Of a DNA stretch of 64,000 nucleotides, positions 56,864-64,000 are shown piece after piece; the first letter of the stretch is position 1, and each line of letters begins with the position of its first letter. Under the pieces are notes generated by a model. That model was not told where the DNA came from. It worked only from the letters and a program-made list of their open reading frames with translations, and did not search any database. Source of the stretch: Spelaeicoccus albus (GTDB lineage Bacteria; Actinomycetota; Actinomycetes; Actinomycetales; Brevibacteriaceae); assembly GCF_013409065.1 (NCBI RefSeq), contig NZ_JACBZP010000001.1, positions 2,046,001 to 2,110,000 of the forward strand, written 5' to 3'. Made by a program: the position numbers and the translations under genes.

Positions 56864-57985
56864 GTGGCGACCGTGAGCGGATTTATCGGCAGGCCGGACG
56901 GTGCCGGGCGTCGCCGTACCGCCCCGGGGTGGCGTGAGCTGCACCGGGCCGAAGTCGGCCTGGCACGTCCGAATTACCGGATTCTGGACGTCGGCAGTGC
57001 GCCGGACGCGGTCCGGCGCCGCTGGGCGGCCAGGCAAGTACGAATGAGCGCCGGCATTCCGGGACGGCTGTACCCCGAATCGTTGCTCGGCCGGAACGTG
57101 ATAGCCAGCCGCGCATGGGTCTGGGGGTTCGGCGTTGCCACGGTGCTGGCCGAGGCCGGCTCGTCCCTCGTCCTCGTCCCGTCGTCATTGCTCGGCCTGA
57201 TGCCTGCCGCCGGCACCGGCGGGGCACTCGGAGGGATAGCCGTCATCGGCGGGGGCGCTACCGCAGTCACCGGTTGGCGGTATTGGCGCGATCCGAAAAG
57301 GCTGCGCCGTCGCGAACGCGCAGCGGCCCGTGCCGCCATGTGGATCACGCCTGCCGCGTTGGGATATCGGCGAGCGAAAGCGCTCGGCCGCACCACCGAC
57401 GAAGAACGGCTATTCCACCTTGCCGTGCACACTGCCGAAGGAATCGTGGCAACGAATGCGTGGCGTTCTTCGTTGTTGGACGGACATCGCGTTCGCCTCG
57501 ATCTCGACGAGAACCTGAGCCAGATCGGCAGACGGCTCGTACACATTCGCCGGCTGCGCGATGAAATGGTTGCGGCCGACGGCCCGGCCACTCGTCGCAC
57601 CATTGACGGGTACCGACGTAGCCTGGACCAGGCGTTCGACTCGATCGCGGGCCGAGTCGTTGCCCTGCACGGCTATCTGAACCAATTGCGCCGGCTGGAC
57701 GGCGGGTTGGCCCGCCTGGCGCAAGCCGAACACGCCGAGTCACTGTCCGATCGCGTACTCGATGTGTTGGCTGCCACGGCAGCCGACACGACTGCGGCCG
57801 AGCAGATCTCCGAACTTGGCGTGCAGGCCGTCGACAGCGCCGCATCGGTCGACCAGCTCCTCGGCGAACTGGCCGAGACCGTCAGCACGTTCGACAGCGG
57901 AGCATTTGCCGAATTCCCCGCGGGCGCCGACGGGCCGGATTCCCCCGATGAGCCGGGTTCCGCCGGCCGTAAAGGAGACAAATGA
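56864..57985 (+). CDS. Membrane protein of unknown function with helical C-terminal domain
   Basis: 373 residues, not recognised. Two hydrophobic segments at about 86-110 and 118-138 (GFGVATVLAEAGSSLVLVPSSLLGLM, GGALGGIAVIGGGATAVTGW), followed by an Arg-rich stretch and a long helical, probably coiled-coil cytoplasmic region (LSQIGRRLVHIRRLRDEMVAAD). A second GTG at 56873 is an alternative start. A -10-like TAGACT lies about 25 bases upstream. Its stop overlaps the dipeptidase ATG, so the two are coupled. Confidence 0.78.
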   Translation: MATVSGFIGRPDGAGRRRTAPGWRELHRAEVGLARPNYRILDVGSAPDAVRRRWAARQVRMSAGIPGRLYPESLLGRNVIASRAWVWGFGVATVLAEAGSSLVLVPSSLLGLMPAAGTGGALGGIAVIGGGATAVTGWRYWRDPKRLRRRERAAARAAMWITPAALGYRRAKALGRTTDEERLFHLAVHTAEGIVATNAWRSSLLDGHRVRLDLDENLSQIGRRLVHIRRLRDEMVAADGPATRRTIDGYRRSLDQAFDSIAGRVVALHGYLNQLRRLDGGLARLAQAEHAESLSDRVLDVLAATAADTTAAEQISELGVQAVDSAASVDQLLGELAETVSTFDSGAFAEFPAGADGPDSPDEPGSAGRKGDK

Positions 57986-59190
57986 CCCGCCTGCTGATCG
58001 ATACGCATAACGATCTGCCTGCGGCGCTGCGAGAAAAAGCGGGCTATGCGGTGTCCGGACTCGACCGGGTCAGGCCGGAGTTGCATACCGACCTGGTCAA
58101 GCTGAAGGCCGGCGGGCTGTCCGCCCAGTTCTGGTCCGTGTGGGTGCCGTCCGATCTCGCTGAACCGGACGCCGTGGCGGCGACGATGGAGCAGATCGAC
58201 GCCGTCTACCGTCTCGTTGCCGAATATCCGCACGTCTTTGCGTTTGCCGCGACGGCGGATCAGGTCGACAACGCAGTCGCCGGCGGCAGGATCGCTTCGC
58301 TGCTCGGCATCGAAGGGGGACACTCGATCGGTGAATCGCTCGGCGTCCTGCGCTCGTTCGCCCGACTGGGGGTGCGGTACATGACTGTGACGCACAATGA
58401 CGACACGTCGTGGGCGGCATCCGGCACGGGGGAGCGCCAGACAACCGGGTTGAACGCCATGGGGATCGCGATCGTGGCGGAGATGAACCGGATCGGCATG
58501 ATGGTGGACATCTCGCACACGGCCGAGTCGACGCAGCTCGATGCCCTTGCAACGTCGCGCGCCCCGGTGATCTTTTCGCACTCGTCGTGCCGCGCCGTCG
58601 CCGACCATCCGCGAAATGTGTCGGACGCGGTGCTTGAAAAGATGGCCTCACTCGGGGGAGTCCAGCACGTGACGTTCGTGCCCGGATTCGTGTCGCAGCC
58701 GCGCATTGACTGGCGACTGCGGATGCTCGAGGTCAGGGCGGAGCTCGGGCTGCCGGGCGACGGTGCATCGGCGTTCGCCGAGGCTCCGAAACCCGGCGAA
58801 TCACCCGCGGACGTGATGGTCCGGAATGACGAGCTGCTCGGAGCCGATCCGGACGCCGGTCGGCCGGAAACCGCCCGCGCTGATTGGGCGCGCTGGCTCG
58901 AGGAGAACCCTGCCCCCGCCGCAACCGTGAACGACGTCGTACGCCATATCGAGCATGCCCGGGACGTGGCGGGTGTCGACCACATCGGGCTGGGCGGCGA
59001 TTTCGACGGCACCGGCGAGTTGCCGGTGGGGCTTGAGGACGTCAGTTGCTACCCGGCCATCTTCACCGAACTGAGCGCTCGCGGGTGGTCGGAATCCGAT
59101 CTGGACAAATTGGCCGGCGTCAACACGCTCCGCGTGATGCGTGACATCGAGGACGCCGCCGAGGATCTCATTGTGCCCGGCTTCGCGTAA
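57982..59190 (+). CDS. Membrane dipeptidase family protein (peptidase M19)
   Basis: 402 residues. Zinc dipeptidase of the renal dipeptidase family: metal ligands His9 and Asp11 (IDTHNDLP), Glu111 (IEGGHSIG), histidines in DISHTAES and SHSSCRAV, and the late Asp in HIGLGGDFDG. Hydrolyses dipeptides, including some D-residues, possibly in peptidoglycan recycling. No signal peptide, so cytoplasmic. The ATG overlaps the stop of the upstream membrane protein. Confidence 0.94.
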   Translation: MTRLLIDTHNDLPAALREKAGYAVSGLDRVRPELHTDLVKLKAGGLSAQFWSVWVPSDLAEPDAVAATMEQIDAVYRLVAEYPHVFAFAATADQVDNAVAGGRIASLLGIEGGHSIGESLGVLRSFARLGVRYMTVTHNDDTSWAASGTGERQTTGLNAMGIAIVAEMNRIGMMVDISHTAESTQLDALATSRAPVIFSHSSCRAVADHPRNVSDAVLEKMASLGGVQHVTFVPGFVSQPRIDWRLRMLEVRAELGLPGDGASAFAEAPKPGESPADVMVRNDELLGADPDAGRPETARADWARWLEENPAPAATVNDVVRHIEHARDVAGVDHIGLGGDFDGTGELPVGLEDVSCYPAIFTELSARGWSESDLDKLAGVNTLRVMRDIEDAAEDLIVPGFA

Positions 59191-59239
59191 CTCCCCGCCG
59201 GTAGGTCGCCGCGTTTTGCGGGCCGGGAAATGAGAATCT

Positions 59240-59256
59240 TCTCATCTGGGTCTTAC
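59240..59256 (+). promoter_or_regulatory. Direct repeat upstream of the two-component operon
   Basis: TCTCAT, five bases, TCTTAC: two hexamers 11 bp apart, the spacing used by OmpR/PhoB-type regulators. The first hexamer is also part of a palindrome ATGAGAA-TC-TTCTCAT (59230-59245). A related array lies in front of the DUF4956 gene. Confidence 0.5.
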
Positions 59257-59289
59257 TTCCACCCCACCTTGTCTCGACAGGCTTGAACC

Positions 59290-59760
59290 ATGTCACGAAT
59301 CGGCTGGGCTGTTGTGCCGGCCGGGCTCATCGTCGCGGCCGGCATCTATTGGTTCGCGGACACGATGGTGATCCCCGATGAGCCCGACCTTGGACCGGCA
59401 GTCGTCGTCACTCCTACCGAAACTCCCACGCCGCATTCGCCGTCACCGTCCCCCTCCATACCGCCGACGAGATCCGGCATCAAACCACCGGTGTACTCGC
59501 CGGCGCCATCGTCGAAGCCGCGCACCACGCAGCCGTCGGAGACGACGCCGGACCACGAGTCTCCGGACTCCTCGACGCAGCCGAAGAAGCGTACGAAGGC
59601 TCCCGAGAAGAGCTCGCACGGCAGCACCAGCGAGCAGGACGGCGCTTCCAAGGTTCGTCACCGGCCCCCTCATCACTCGCGGGATGGCGATGAGGACGAT
59701 GATGGTGACGACGATGGCGACGGCGATGGCGACGATGGGGGAGACGGCGACGATGACTGA
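59290..59760 (+). CDS. Small membrane protein with acidic Asp/Gly tail
   Basis: 156 residues, not recognised. One N-terminal transmembrane helix (IGWAVVPAGLIVAAGIYWFA), then an exported Pro/Ser/Thr-rich linker and a last 25 residues made almost only of Asp and Gly, which could bind Ca2+ or other cations. The DNA for this tail is an imperfect tandem of GATGGCGAC-type units. The coding sequence overlaps the histidine kinase start by eight bases, so its function is probably tied to that sensor, for example as an accessory ligand-binding subunit (inference). Confidence 0.72.
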   Translation: MSRIGWAVVPAGLIVAAGIYWFADTMVIPDEPDLGPAVVVTPTETPTPHSPSPSPSIPPTRSGIKPPVYSPAPSSKPRTTQPSETTPDHESPDSSTQPKKRTKAPEKSSHGSTSEQDGASKVRHRPPHHSRDGDEDDDGDDDGDGDGDDGGDGDDD

Positions 59761-61165
59761 GCGTCGCGGTCTGTCGGCACGCGCCCGCATCTTGGCATGG
59801 ATCATGCTGATCGTCTCGGTCGCGGCCGTCGCGATCGTGGTGCTCACCGGAAGCGCCCTGATCTCCCGCGTGAACGCCGCAACCAACACCGAACTCGGCC
59901 ATGAGGTCGCCAAGTTTCGTGCGTTCGCGGCCGATCCCGAGCCCGAGGCCCGAGGTGACACCTCCACGGTTTCCGGGTTATTGACCAGCTACCTGTGGCA
60001 CAATCTGCCCGATCGTTCGGAAGCGCTCTTCAGCATCGTGAACGGGAAGGCGGACCGCCGTACGGTCGGCGATCCGCCGGTACGGCTCGATTCCAATCGC
60101 GCATTCGTCCGGCGGGCGGCGTCCGCAACGAAACCGACGTCGGGCACGATAGCGACCTCGGCCGGCAAAGCCGAATATGTCGTCGTACCTGTCCGTATCG
60201 TCGGTAAAAGTGCCCGCGGCCAGCTCGTGATCGCCGAGTTCGTGGCACCCGCGTACGACCACGCATGGTCGACGATTTGGACGATGTCTGCCATCGCGTT
60301 TGCCGCGCTTGTCGTGGCGGCCGTCACGGGATGGTTCGTCGCAGGCCGTGTCCTCGCGCCCATCCGCAAGGTGCGAGAAACCGCCGCTCGGATCAGCGAC
60401 ACCGATCTCGGACGGCGCATCGATGTCGTCGGCTCCGATGACGTCGGCCGGCTGGCACAGACGTTCAACACCATGTTGGATCGCCTCGAGACCGCGTTCG
60501 ACGGACAACGCCGCTTTCTCAATGACGCCGGACATGAACTTCGCACGCCGATCACGGTGGTCCGCGGGCATCTCGAAGTAATGGGCGACGATCCGGACGA
60601 ACGCGAGCAGACCATGCATTTGGTCGACGACGAACTCCGGCGCATGTCTCGAATCGTCGACGACCTGATCATGCTGGCGCGCAGCGAGCGGACTGACTTC
60701 GTCGTGCCGGGACCGACCGATCTGACGGACCTCGTCGTCGAGAGCTTCACGAAAGCCACTGCCCTCGCCGACAGGCGATGGTCGATCGACGAAACCCCTG
60801 AAGGCATCGCGATTGCGGACGGTCAGCGTTTGACCCAGGCACTGCTCCAGCTGACGTCCAATGCCGTCGCGCACACGGGGCCGGGCGACCGGATCTCGAT
60901 GGGCGGCCGGTTGTCCGACGGGCGGATCCGGCTGTGGGTGGCAGATACCGGAACCGGGATCTCGCCGGCCGACCACGAACGGATTTTCGAACGATTCGCC
61001 AAAGCTAGCCATTCGCGCCGATCGCGCGGCACCGGCCTCGGGTTGGCGATCGTGTCCAATATCGTCGAAGCCCATCATGGGACCGTCAGCGTCGAATCGG
61101 TGCCGGGACGCGGCACCACTTTCACCCTTGAACTGCCTTGGAACCGAACGATGGAGGGCCCGTGA
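59753..61165 (+). CDS. Sensor histidine kinase
   Basis: 470 residues. Two transmembrane helices (about 10-36 and 180-205) flank an exported sensor region; then a HAMP domain (VLAPIRKVRETAARISDTDLGRRI), the phosphorylated His261 in DAGHELRTPIT, and the ATPase domain with N, G1 and G2 boxes (LQLTSNAVAHTG, VADTGTGI, GTGLGLAIV). ATG 59753 lies inside the upstream gene; translation is coupled. GTGA overlap to the response regulator. Ligand unknown; the cotranslated acidic protein may be the clue. Confidence 0.95.
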   Translation: MTERRGLSARARILAWIMLIVSVAAVAIVVLTGSALISRVNAATNTELGHEVAKFRAFAADPEPEARGDTSTVSGLLTSYLWHNLPDRSEALFSIVNGKADRRTVGDPPVRLDSNRAFVRRAASATKPTSGTIATSAGKAEYVVVPVRIVGKSARGQLVIAEFVAPAYDHAWSTIWTMSAIAFAALVVAAVTGWFVAGRVLAPIRKVRETAARISDTDLGRRIDVVGSDDVGRLAQTFNTMLDRLETAFDGQRRFLNDAGHELRTPITVVRGHLEVMGDDPDEREQTMHLVDDELRRMSRIVDDLIMLARSERTDFVVPGPTDLTDLVVESFTKATALADRRWSIDETPEGIAIADGQRLTQALLQLTSNAVAHTGPGDRISMGGRLSDGRIRLWVADTGTGISPADHERIFERFAKASHSRRSRGTGLGLAIVSNIVEAHHGTVSVESVPGRGTTFTLELPWNRTMEGP

Positions 61166-61824
61166 ACCGTATTCTCATTGCCGAAGACGAGGACCGCATC
61201 GCATCGTTCATTCACAAGGGCCTGACAACGAACGGATTCCGCTCCGAAACAGTCGCCGACGGACATTCGGCCGTTGAGTTCGCCAGGACCGGCGACTTTG
61301 ACCTGATCATTCTGGATATCGGTCTTCCCGGCCTGGACGGATTCAGTGCCTTGCGGCGTATCCGCGCCGACCGCAACGACATCCCCGTCATCATCCTCAC
61401 GGCCAGGGATGCCGTCGAAGACACGGTTGCGGGCCTGTCGGGCGGCGCCGACGACTATATGCGCAAACCGTTCGCCTTCGACGAACTTCTCGCCCGCGTC
61501 CGGCTCCGTCTTCGTTCGGAGCCGGGGCAGGAAACCACGCTGCTCAAAGTCGCGGATCTGTCCCTCGACGTCCGCACCCGGCGAGCACTCGCCGCCGACA
61601 AAGCAGTGGACCTGACCACCCGGGAGTACGCGCTGCTTGAAGTGTTCATGCGTCACCCCGATGTCGTGCTGACCCGGCAACAATTGCTCAGCCAAGTGTG
61701 GGGATTCGATTTCGACCCGGGCTCCAACGTGGTCGATGTCTACGTACGGTATTTGCGCACCAAGCTCGGCACGGACCGTATTGAAACCGTGCGCGGCGCG
61801 GGTTACCGCCTGCGTGCGCAGTAG
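61162..61824 (+). CDS. Response regulator, OmpR/PhoB family
   Basis: 220 residues. Receiver domain with acidic pocket EDED near the start, phospho-acceptor Asp52 in LIILDIGLPG, and Lys in YMRKPF; C-terminal winged helix with LTTREYALLEVFMRHPDVVLTRQQLLSQVWG and VDVYVRYLRTKLG. GTG 61162 overlaps the kinase stop, with GGAGGG upstream. Likely binds the 11-bp-spaced repeats in front of its own operon and of the DUF4956-VTC genes 110 bp downstream. Confidence 0.95.
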   Translation: MNRILIAEDEDRIASFIHKGLTTNGFRSETVADGHSAVEFARTGDFDLIILDIGLPGLDGFSALRRIRADRNDIPVIILTARDAVEDTVAGLSGGADDYMRKPFAFDELLARVRLRLRSEPGQETTLLKVADLSLDVRTRRALAADKAVDLTTREYALLEVFMRHPDVVLTRQQLLSQVWGFDFDPGSNVVDVYVRYLRTKLGTDRIETVRGAGYRLRAQ

Positions 61825-61859
61825 CAGTCGACAGGCAGTGCTTGCGAACATGTGAAGCC

Positions 61860-61887
61860 TCTCATTTTCGCTTCATGCCCCTCTTAT
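61860..61887 (+). promoter_or_regulatory. Three 11-bp-spaced direct repeats upstream of DUF4956
   Basis: TCTCAT (61860), CTTCAT (61871) and TCTTAT (61882), each 11 bp apart, 47 bp before the DUF4956 start. Similar to the pair at 59240; the arrangement is typical for an OmpR-type response regulator. Confidence 0.55.
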
Positions 61888-61933
61888 CGGCTACGCACAG
61901 GATGAGTGGTGCACGCTAAATAAGGAGCACACC

Positions 61934-62614
61934 ATGTCATTTGCCATCGCCATCGGAACCGATCTGGCCGCGATTATCATCCTCGCCTATGCGCTGTACT
62001 TTCGCAGGCATCAGCGGCGCGACCTCATGCTGTCCTACATTGCATTGAACGTCGGCGTCGTCGCCGTCACGATTGCCCTGAGCTCGGTCGAGGTCGGCAT
62101 CGGACTCGGTATCGGATTGTTCGGGATTCTTTCGATAATCCGGCTGCGCTCCGATCAGATCACGCAACAGGAGATCGCCTACTACTTCGTGTCACTGGCG
62201 CTCGGCTTGCTGGCGGGCTTGCGCCCCTCGCCGCTGTGGATCACGCCGGCGCTGTCGGCGCTGGTGCTGTTGGTGATGGTCGTGGTCGACAGTCCACGGG
62301 TCGCGCCGCGCGCTCGTCGGCACTCACTCACCGTCGACCGCGCATTCCTCGACGAGGCGGCGCTGACGGCGCATACCGAACAGCTGCTGGGTGCGCACGT
62401 GACGCGAATCGAAGTTTTGAGCGTCGACCTGGTCCGTGACGTCACGGTGATCGACGTCCGCTACCGACTCGCGGCCGGCCGGTCGGGCCGGCGGGCCGTC
62501 GACAACTCGTCCGTCGAATCCCTGCCGGCAAATGCCCCGCGTACGATGCACGCTGCAGCAAATGTCGGGGTGGCCGCGAGCCGCCCGGTCCGCGGAACCG
62601 AGCGGGTCTCCTGA
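61934..62614 (+). CDS. DUF4956 membrane protein
   Basis: 226 residues. Four hydrophobic segments in the first 130 residues (FAIAIGTDLAAIIILAYALYF to LSALVLLVMVVV), with the conserved GIGLFGILSIIRLRSDQI, typical for DUF4956; the cytoplasmic tail folds as a small alpha/beta region. Such genes are found next to VTC-domain genes, as here (overlap by one base), suggesting joint function in polyphosphate or another anionic polymer pathway at the membrane. GGAG precedes the ATG. Confidence 0.9.
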   Translation: MSFAIAIGTDLAAIIILAYALYFRRHQRRDLMLSYIALNVGVVAVTIALSSVEVGIGLGIGLFGILSIIRLRSDQITQQEIAYYFVSLALGLLAGLRPSPLWITPALSALVLLVMVVVDSPRVAPRARRHSLTVDRAFLDEAALTAHTEQLLGAHVTRIEVLSVDLVRDVTVIDVRYRLAAGRSGRRAVDNSSVESLPANAPRTMHAAANVGVAASRPVRGTERVS

Positions 62615-63414
62615 TGCCCGTTGTGCCGCCCCGGCCGACCCGACGTCCCGACACGTCCGGCCTGTATTCGGCAATGAGTTCGCTGCCGCCGATCTCGCTG
62701 ACCGAGCTCAACGCGCAGGCCGAGTTGATGACGCGCGTCGACCGCAAATATTTCGTTCCGCGCGAGCTGTTCGTCGACCTGCTCGAACGGTCGGCAGGGC
62801 AATTCCGCGCTCTTCAGATCGGCCGTACCCGGGTGTTCCGGTATAGGACCATCTACTTCGATACCCCGCAATTCGAATTCTTCCGGCAGCATGCGCAGGG
62901 ACGTCGGCACCGGTTCAAGGTGCGTACGCGCACTTATTGCGAATCCGGCGACTGCCGTCTCGAAGTGAAGTCGAAAGGTTACCGGGATCGGACAGTGAAA
63001 CAGCGAATCGCACACGATCCGACACGCTCGGCAGCGCTCAGCCTCGGCGACCTGGACTTCATCGGTCGGATCACCGGCACGGATCCGACAGGCTTGCGAC
63101 CGGTGCTCGAAACGCTCTACCGCCGTGCGACTTTGTGTCACGACGATCAACGCGTCACGTGTGACATCGAATTGCAGAACACGGCCGGAAGTCTGGTGCA
63201 TGAGGGGCCGAGCGATGTGCTCGTCGAAACAAAGTCCTCCGGGTCGGCCGGGCCGCTCGATCTGCTGCTGCGATCTGCGGGCGTCCGGACGCACTCGGTC
63301 AGCAAATACTGCGTGGCGGCATCATTGCTTTATCCCGAATTGCCGCATAACAAGTGGAATCGGACGCTCAGCCGCTATTTCGGCGCCGAACCGCGGTACC
63401 AAACGGCAGCCTAG
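62614..63414 (+). CDS. VTC-domain protein (polyphosphate polymerase-like)
   Basis: 266 residues. The tunnel-forming VTC domain is shown by TRVDRKYFVP, IYFDTPQFEFFRQH, FKVRTRTY, RLEVKSKG, VLVETKSSG and SKYCVAASL, in which basic residues bind polyphosphate/nucleotide and the Glu residues bind metal in yeast Vtc4. It may therefore make polyphosphate from ATP at the membrane with DUF4956. The start overlaps the DUF4956 stop. The pair lies directly behind a two-component system and its putative binding sites. Confidence 0.9.
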   Translation: MPVVPPRPTRRPDTSGLYSAMSSLPPISLTELNAQAELMTRVDRKYFVPRELFVDLLERSAGQFRALQIGRTRVFRYRTIYFDTPQFEFFRQHAQGRRHRFKVRTRTYCESGDCRLEVKSKGYRDRTVKQRIAHDPTRSAALSLGDLDFIGRITGTDPTGLRPVLETLYRRATLCHDDQRVTCDIELQNTAGSLVHEGPSDVLVETKSSGSAGPLDLLLRSAGVRTHSVSKYCVAASLLYPELPHNKWNRTLSRYFGAEPRYQTAA

Positions 63415-63471
63415 ACTTGCCGCCTCCCGGGAAGGGCAGGAGAGCAGAGAGGGCAACGGACCGGCGGACAG

Positions 63472-64000
63472 TCAGTGACCGAACGGGTCGGGATCGACGC
63501 CCGGCATCCAAGTCAGCCCCGGCACACCCCAGCCGTTGGCCTTGATCGTCTTTTTGGCCCGCTTCGCCCACCGGGCGTTCAACCTGTCGATATACAGCTT
63601 GCCGTCCAAATGGTCGTATTCGTGCTGCATGCATCGGGCAAACCAGTCCCTCGCCTCGATCTCGACCGGGGCGCCGTACTGGTCGACACCGTTCACGCGT
63701 GCCCAGTCGGCGCGTTTGAGCGGAAAATGCTCACCGGGGGCCGACAGACACCCCTCGGCCTCGTCATCCTTGTCCGGGGCCGTGCCCGGCACCTTCGACG
63801 TGGCTATGCGGGGATTGACGAAGACTCCGCGGCGCGGCGTGCCGTCGTCGGCTTGCATGTCGTAGACGAAGATACGTTTGCCGACGCCGATTTGGGGAGC
63901 GGCAAGCCCGACGCCGTTCGACGCGTCGAGGGTGTCGAACATATCCGCCACCAGCTGCTCCAAGTCGTCGTCGAAGGCTTCGACTTCGGCCGCGCGAGTG
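63472..64000 (-). CDS. def: Peptide deformylase, 5' end outside the window
   Basis: Removes the formyl group from nascent protein N-termini. All three family motifs are present: GVGLAAPQIG, EGCLSAPG (metal Cys) and HEYDHLDG (two metal His and the catalytic Glu). The coding frame runs open to the right edge (reading TRAAEVEAFDDDLEQLVADM there), so the N-terminus and start codon lie beyond position 64000; the TTG at 63963 is internal. The C-terminal extension (WAKRAKKTIKANGWGVPGL) is common in actinobacterial enzymes. Confidence 0.95.
   Translation of the reverse strand, partial: TRAAEVEAFDDDLEQLVADMFDTLDASNGVGLAAPQIGVGKRIFVYDMQADDGTPRRGVFVNPRIATSKVPGTAPDKDDEAEGCLSAPGEHFPLKRADWARVNGVDQYGAPVEIEARDWFARCMQHEYDHLDGKLYIDRLNARWAKRAKKTIKANGWGVPGLTWMPGVDPDPFGH

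Overview
The window is high-GC DNA with dense, mostly C-ending codon use, many GTG and TTG starts, frequent ATGA/GTGA stop-start overlaps and several starts that look leaderless. Together with an F420-type LLM oxidoreductase, oligoribonuclease, a B558-type sdhCAB and the gene order etfBA - cysteine desulfurase - mnmA - MetE-like - ligA - gatCAB, this points to an Actinomycetota chromosome, probably Micrococcales-like. I cannot name the genus. No rRNA, tRNA, CRISPR, transposase or integrase was found. The left end carries no gene in its first 68 bases, and the right end cuts a peptide deformylase gene.

Region 1 (1-9.5 kb): an aromatic-ring FAD monooxygenase with an AraC regulator; orn; a three-gene cluster in which a thioredoxin-TPR protein is flanked by two similar membrane proteins, each with an internal lipobox; and a pair of small membrane proteins. 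Region 2 (9.7-24.5 kb): the conserved actinobacterial housekeeping block (etfBA, cysteine desulfurase, mnmA, MetE-like gene, ligA), interrupted by an F420 oxidoreductase, PTS enzyme I and HPr, an MFS transporter and an S9 peptidase. The etfBA pair has codon use unlike everything around it.

Region 3 (24.5-43.6 kb): 7Fe ferredoxin and a flavin-binding PPOX-fold protein; then a minus-strand respiratory run narG-narH-narJ-narI-sdhC-sdhA-sdhB with almost no gaps, preceded by a CRP/GlxR-like palindrome. Next come an alcohol dehydrogenase, a cation/proton antiporter, a DUF2249 protein, and gatCAB, which resumes the housekeeping block.

Region 4 (43.8-56.8 kb): an efeUOB iron-uptake operon behind a DtxR/IdeR-like box, with EfeU carrying a long extra domain. 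It is followed by a carbohydrate module: two Gfo/Idh/MocA oxidoreductases and two TIM-barrel isomerase/epimerase-like proteins on the minus strand, a ROK regulator, and a CUT1-type ABC transporter (binding protein and two permeases, no ATPase) on the plus strand. Two nearly identical 27-bp operator-like sequences overlap the -35 region of both outward promoters, which suggests one ROK-controlled regulon.

Region 5 (56.8-64 kb): an unknown membrane protein coupled to an M19 dipeptidase; a small acidic-tailed membrane protein translationally coupled to a histidine kinase and response regulator; then DUF4956 and VTC-domain (polyphosphate polymerase-like) genes. Similar 11-bp-periodic repeats precede both the kinase operon and the DUF4956-VTC operon. 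A 3'-complete, 5'-cut peptide deformylase closes the window.

A family of long perfect palindromes with the core GAGTGGYGG lies at 3.3, 11.5 and 43.6 kb, always beyond gene ends.
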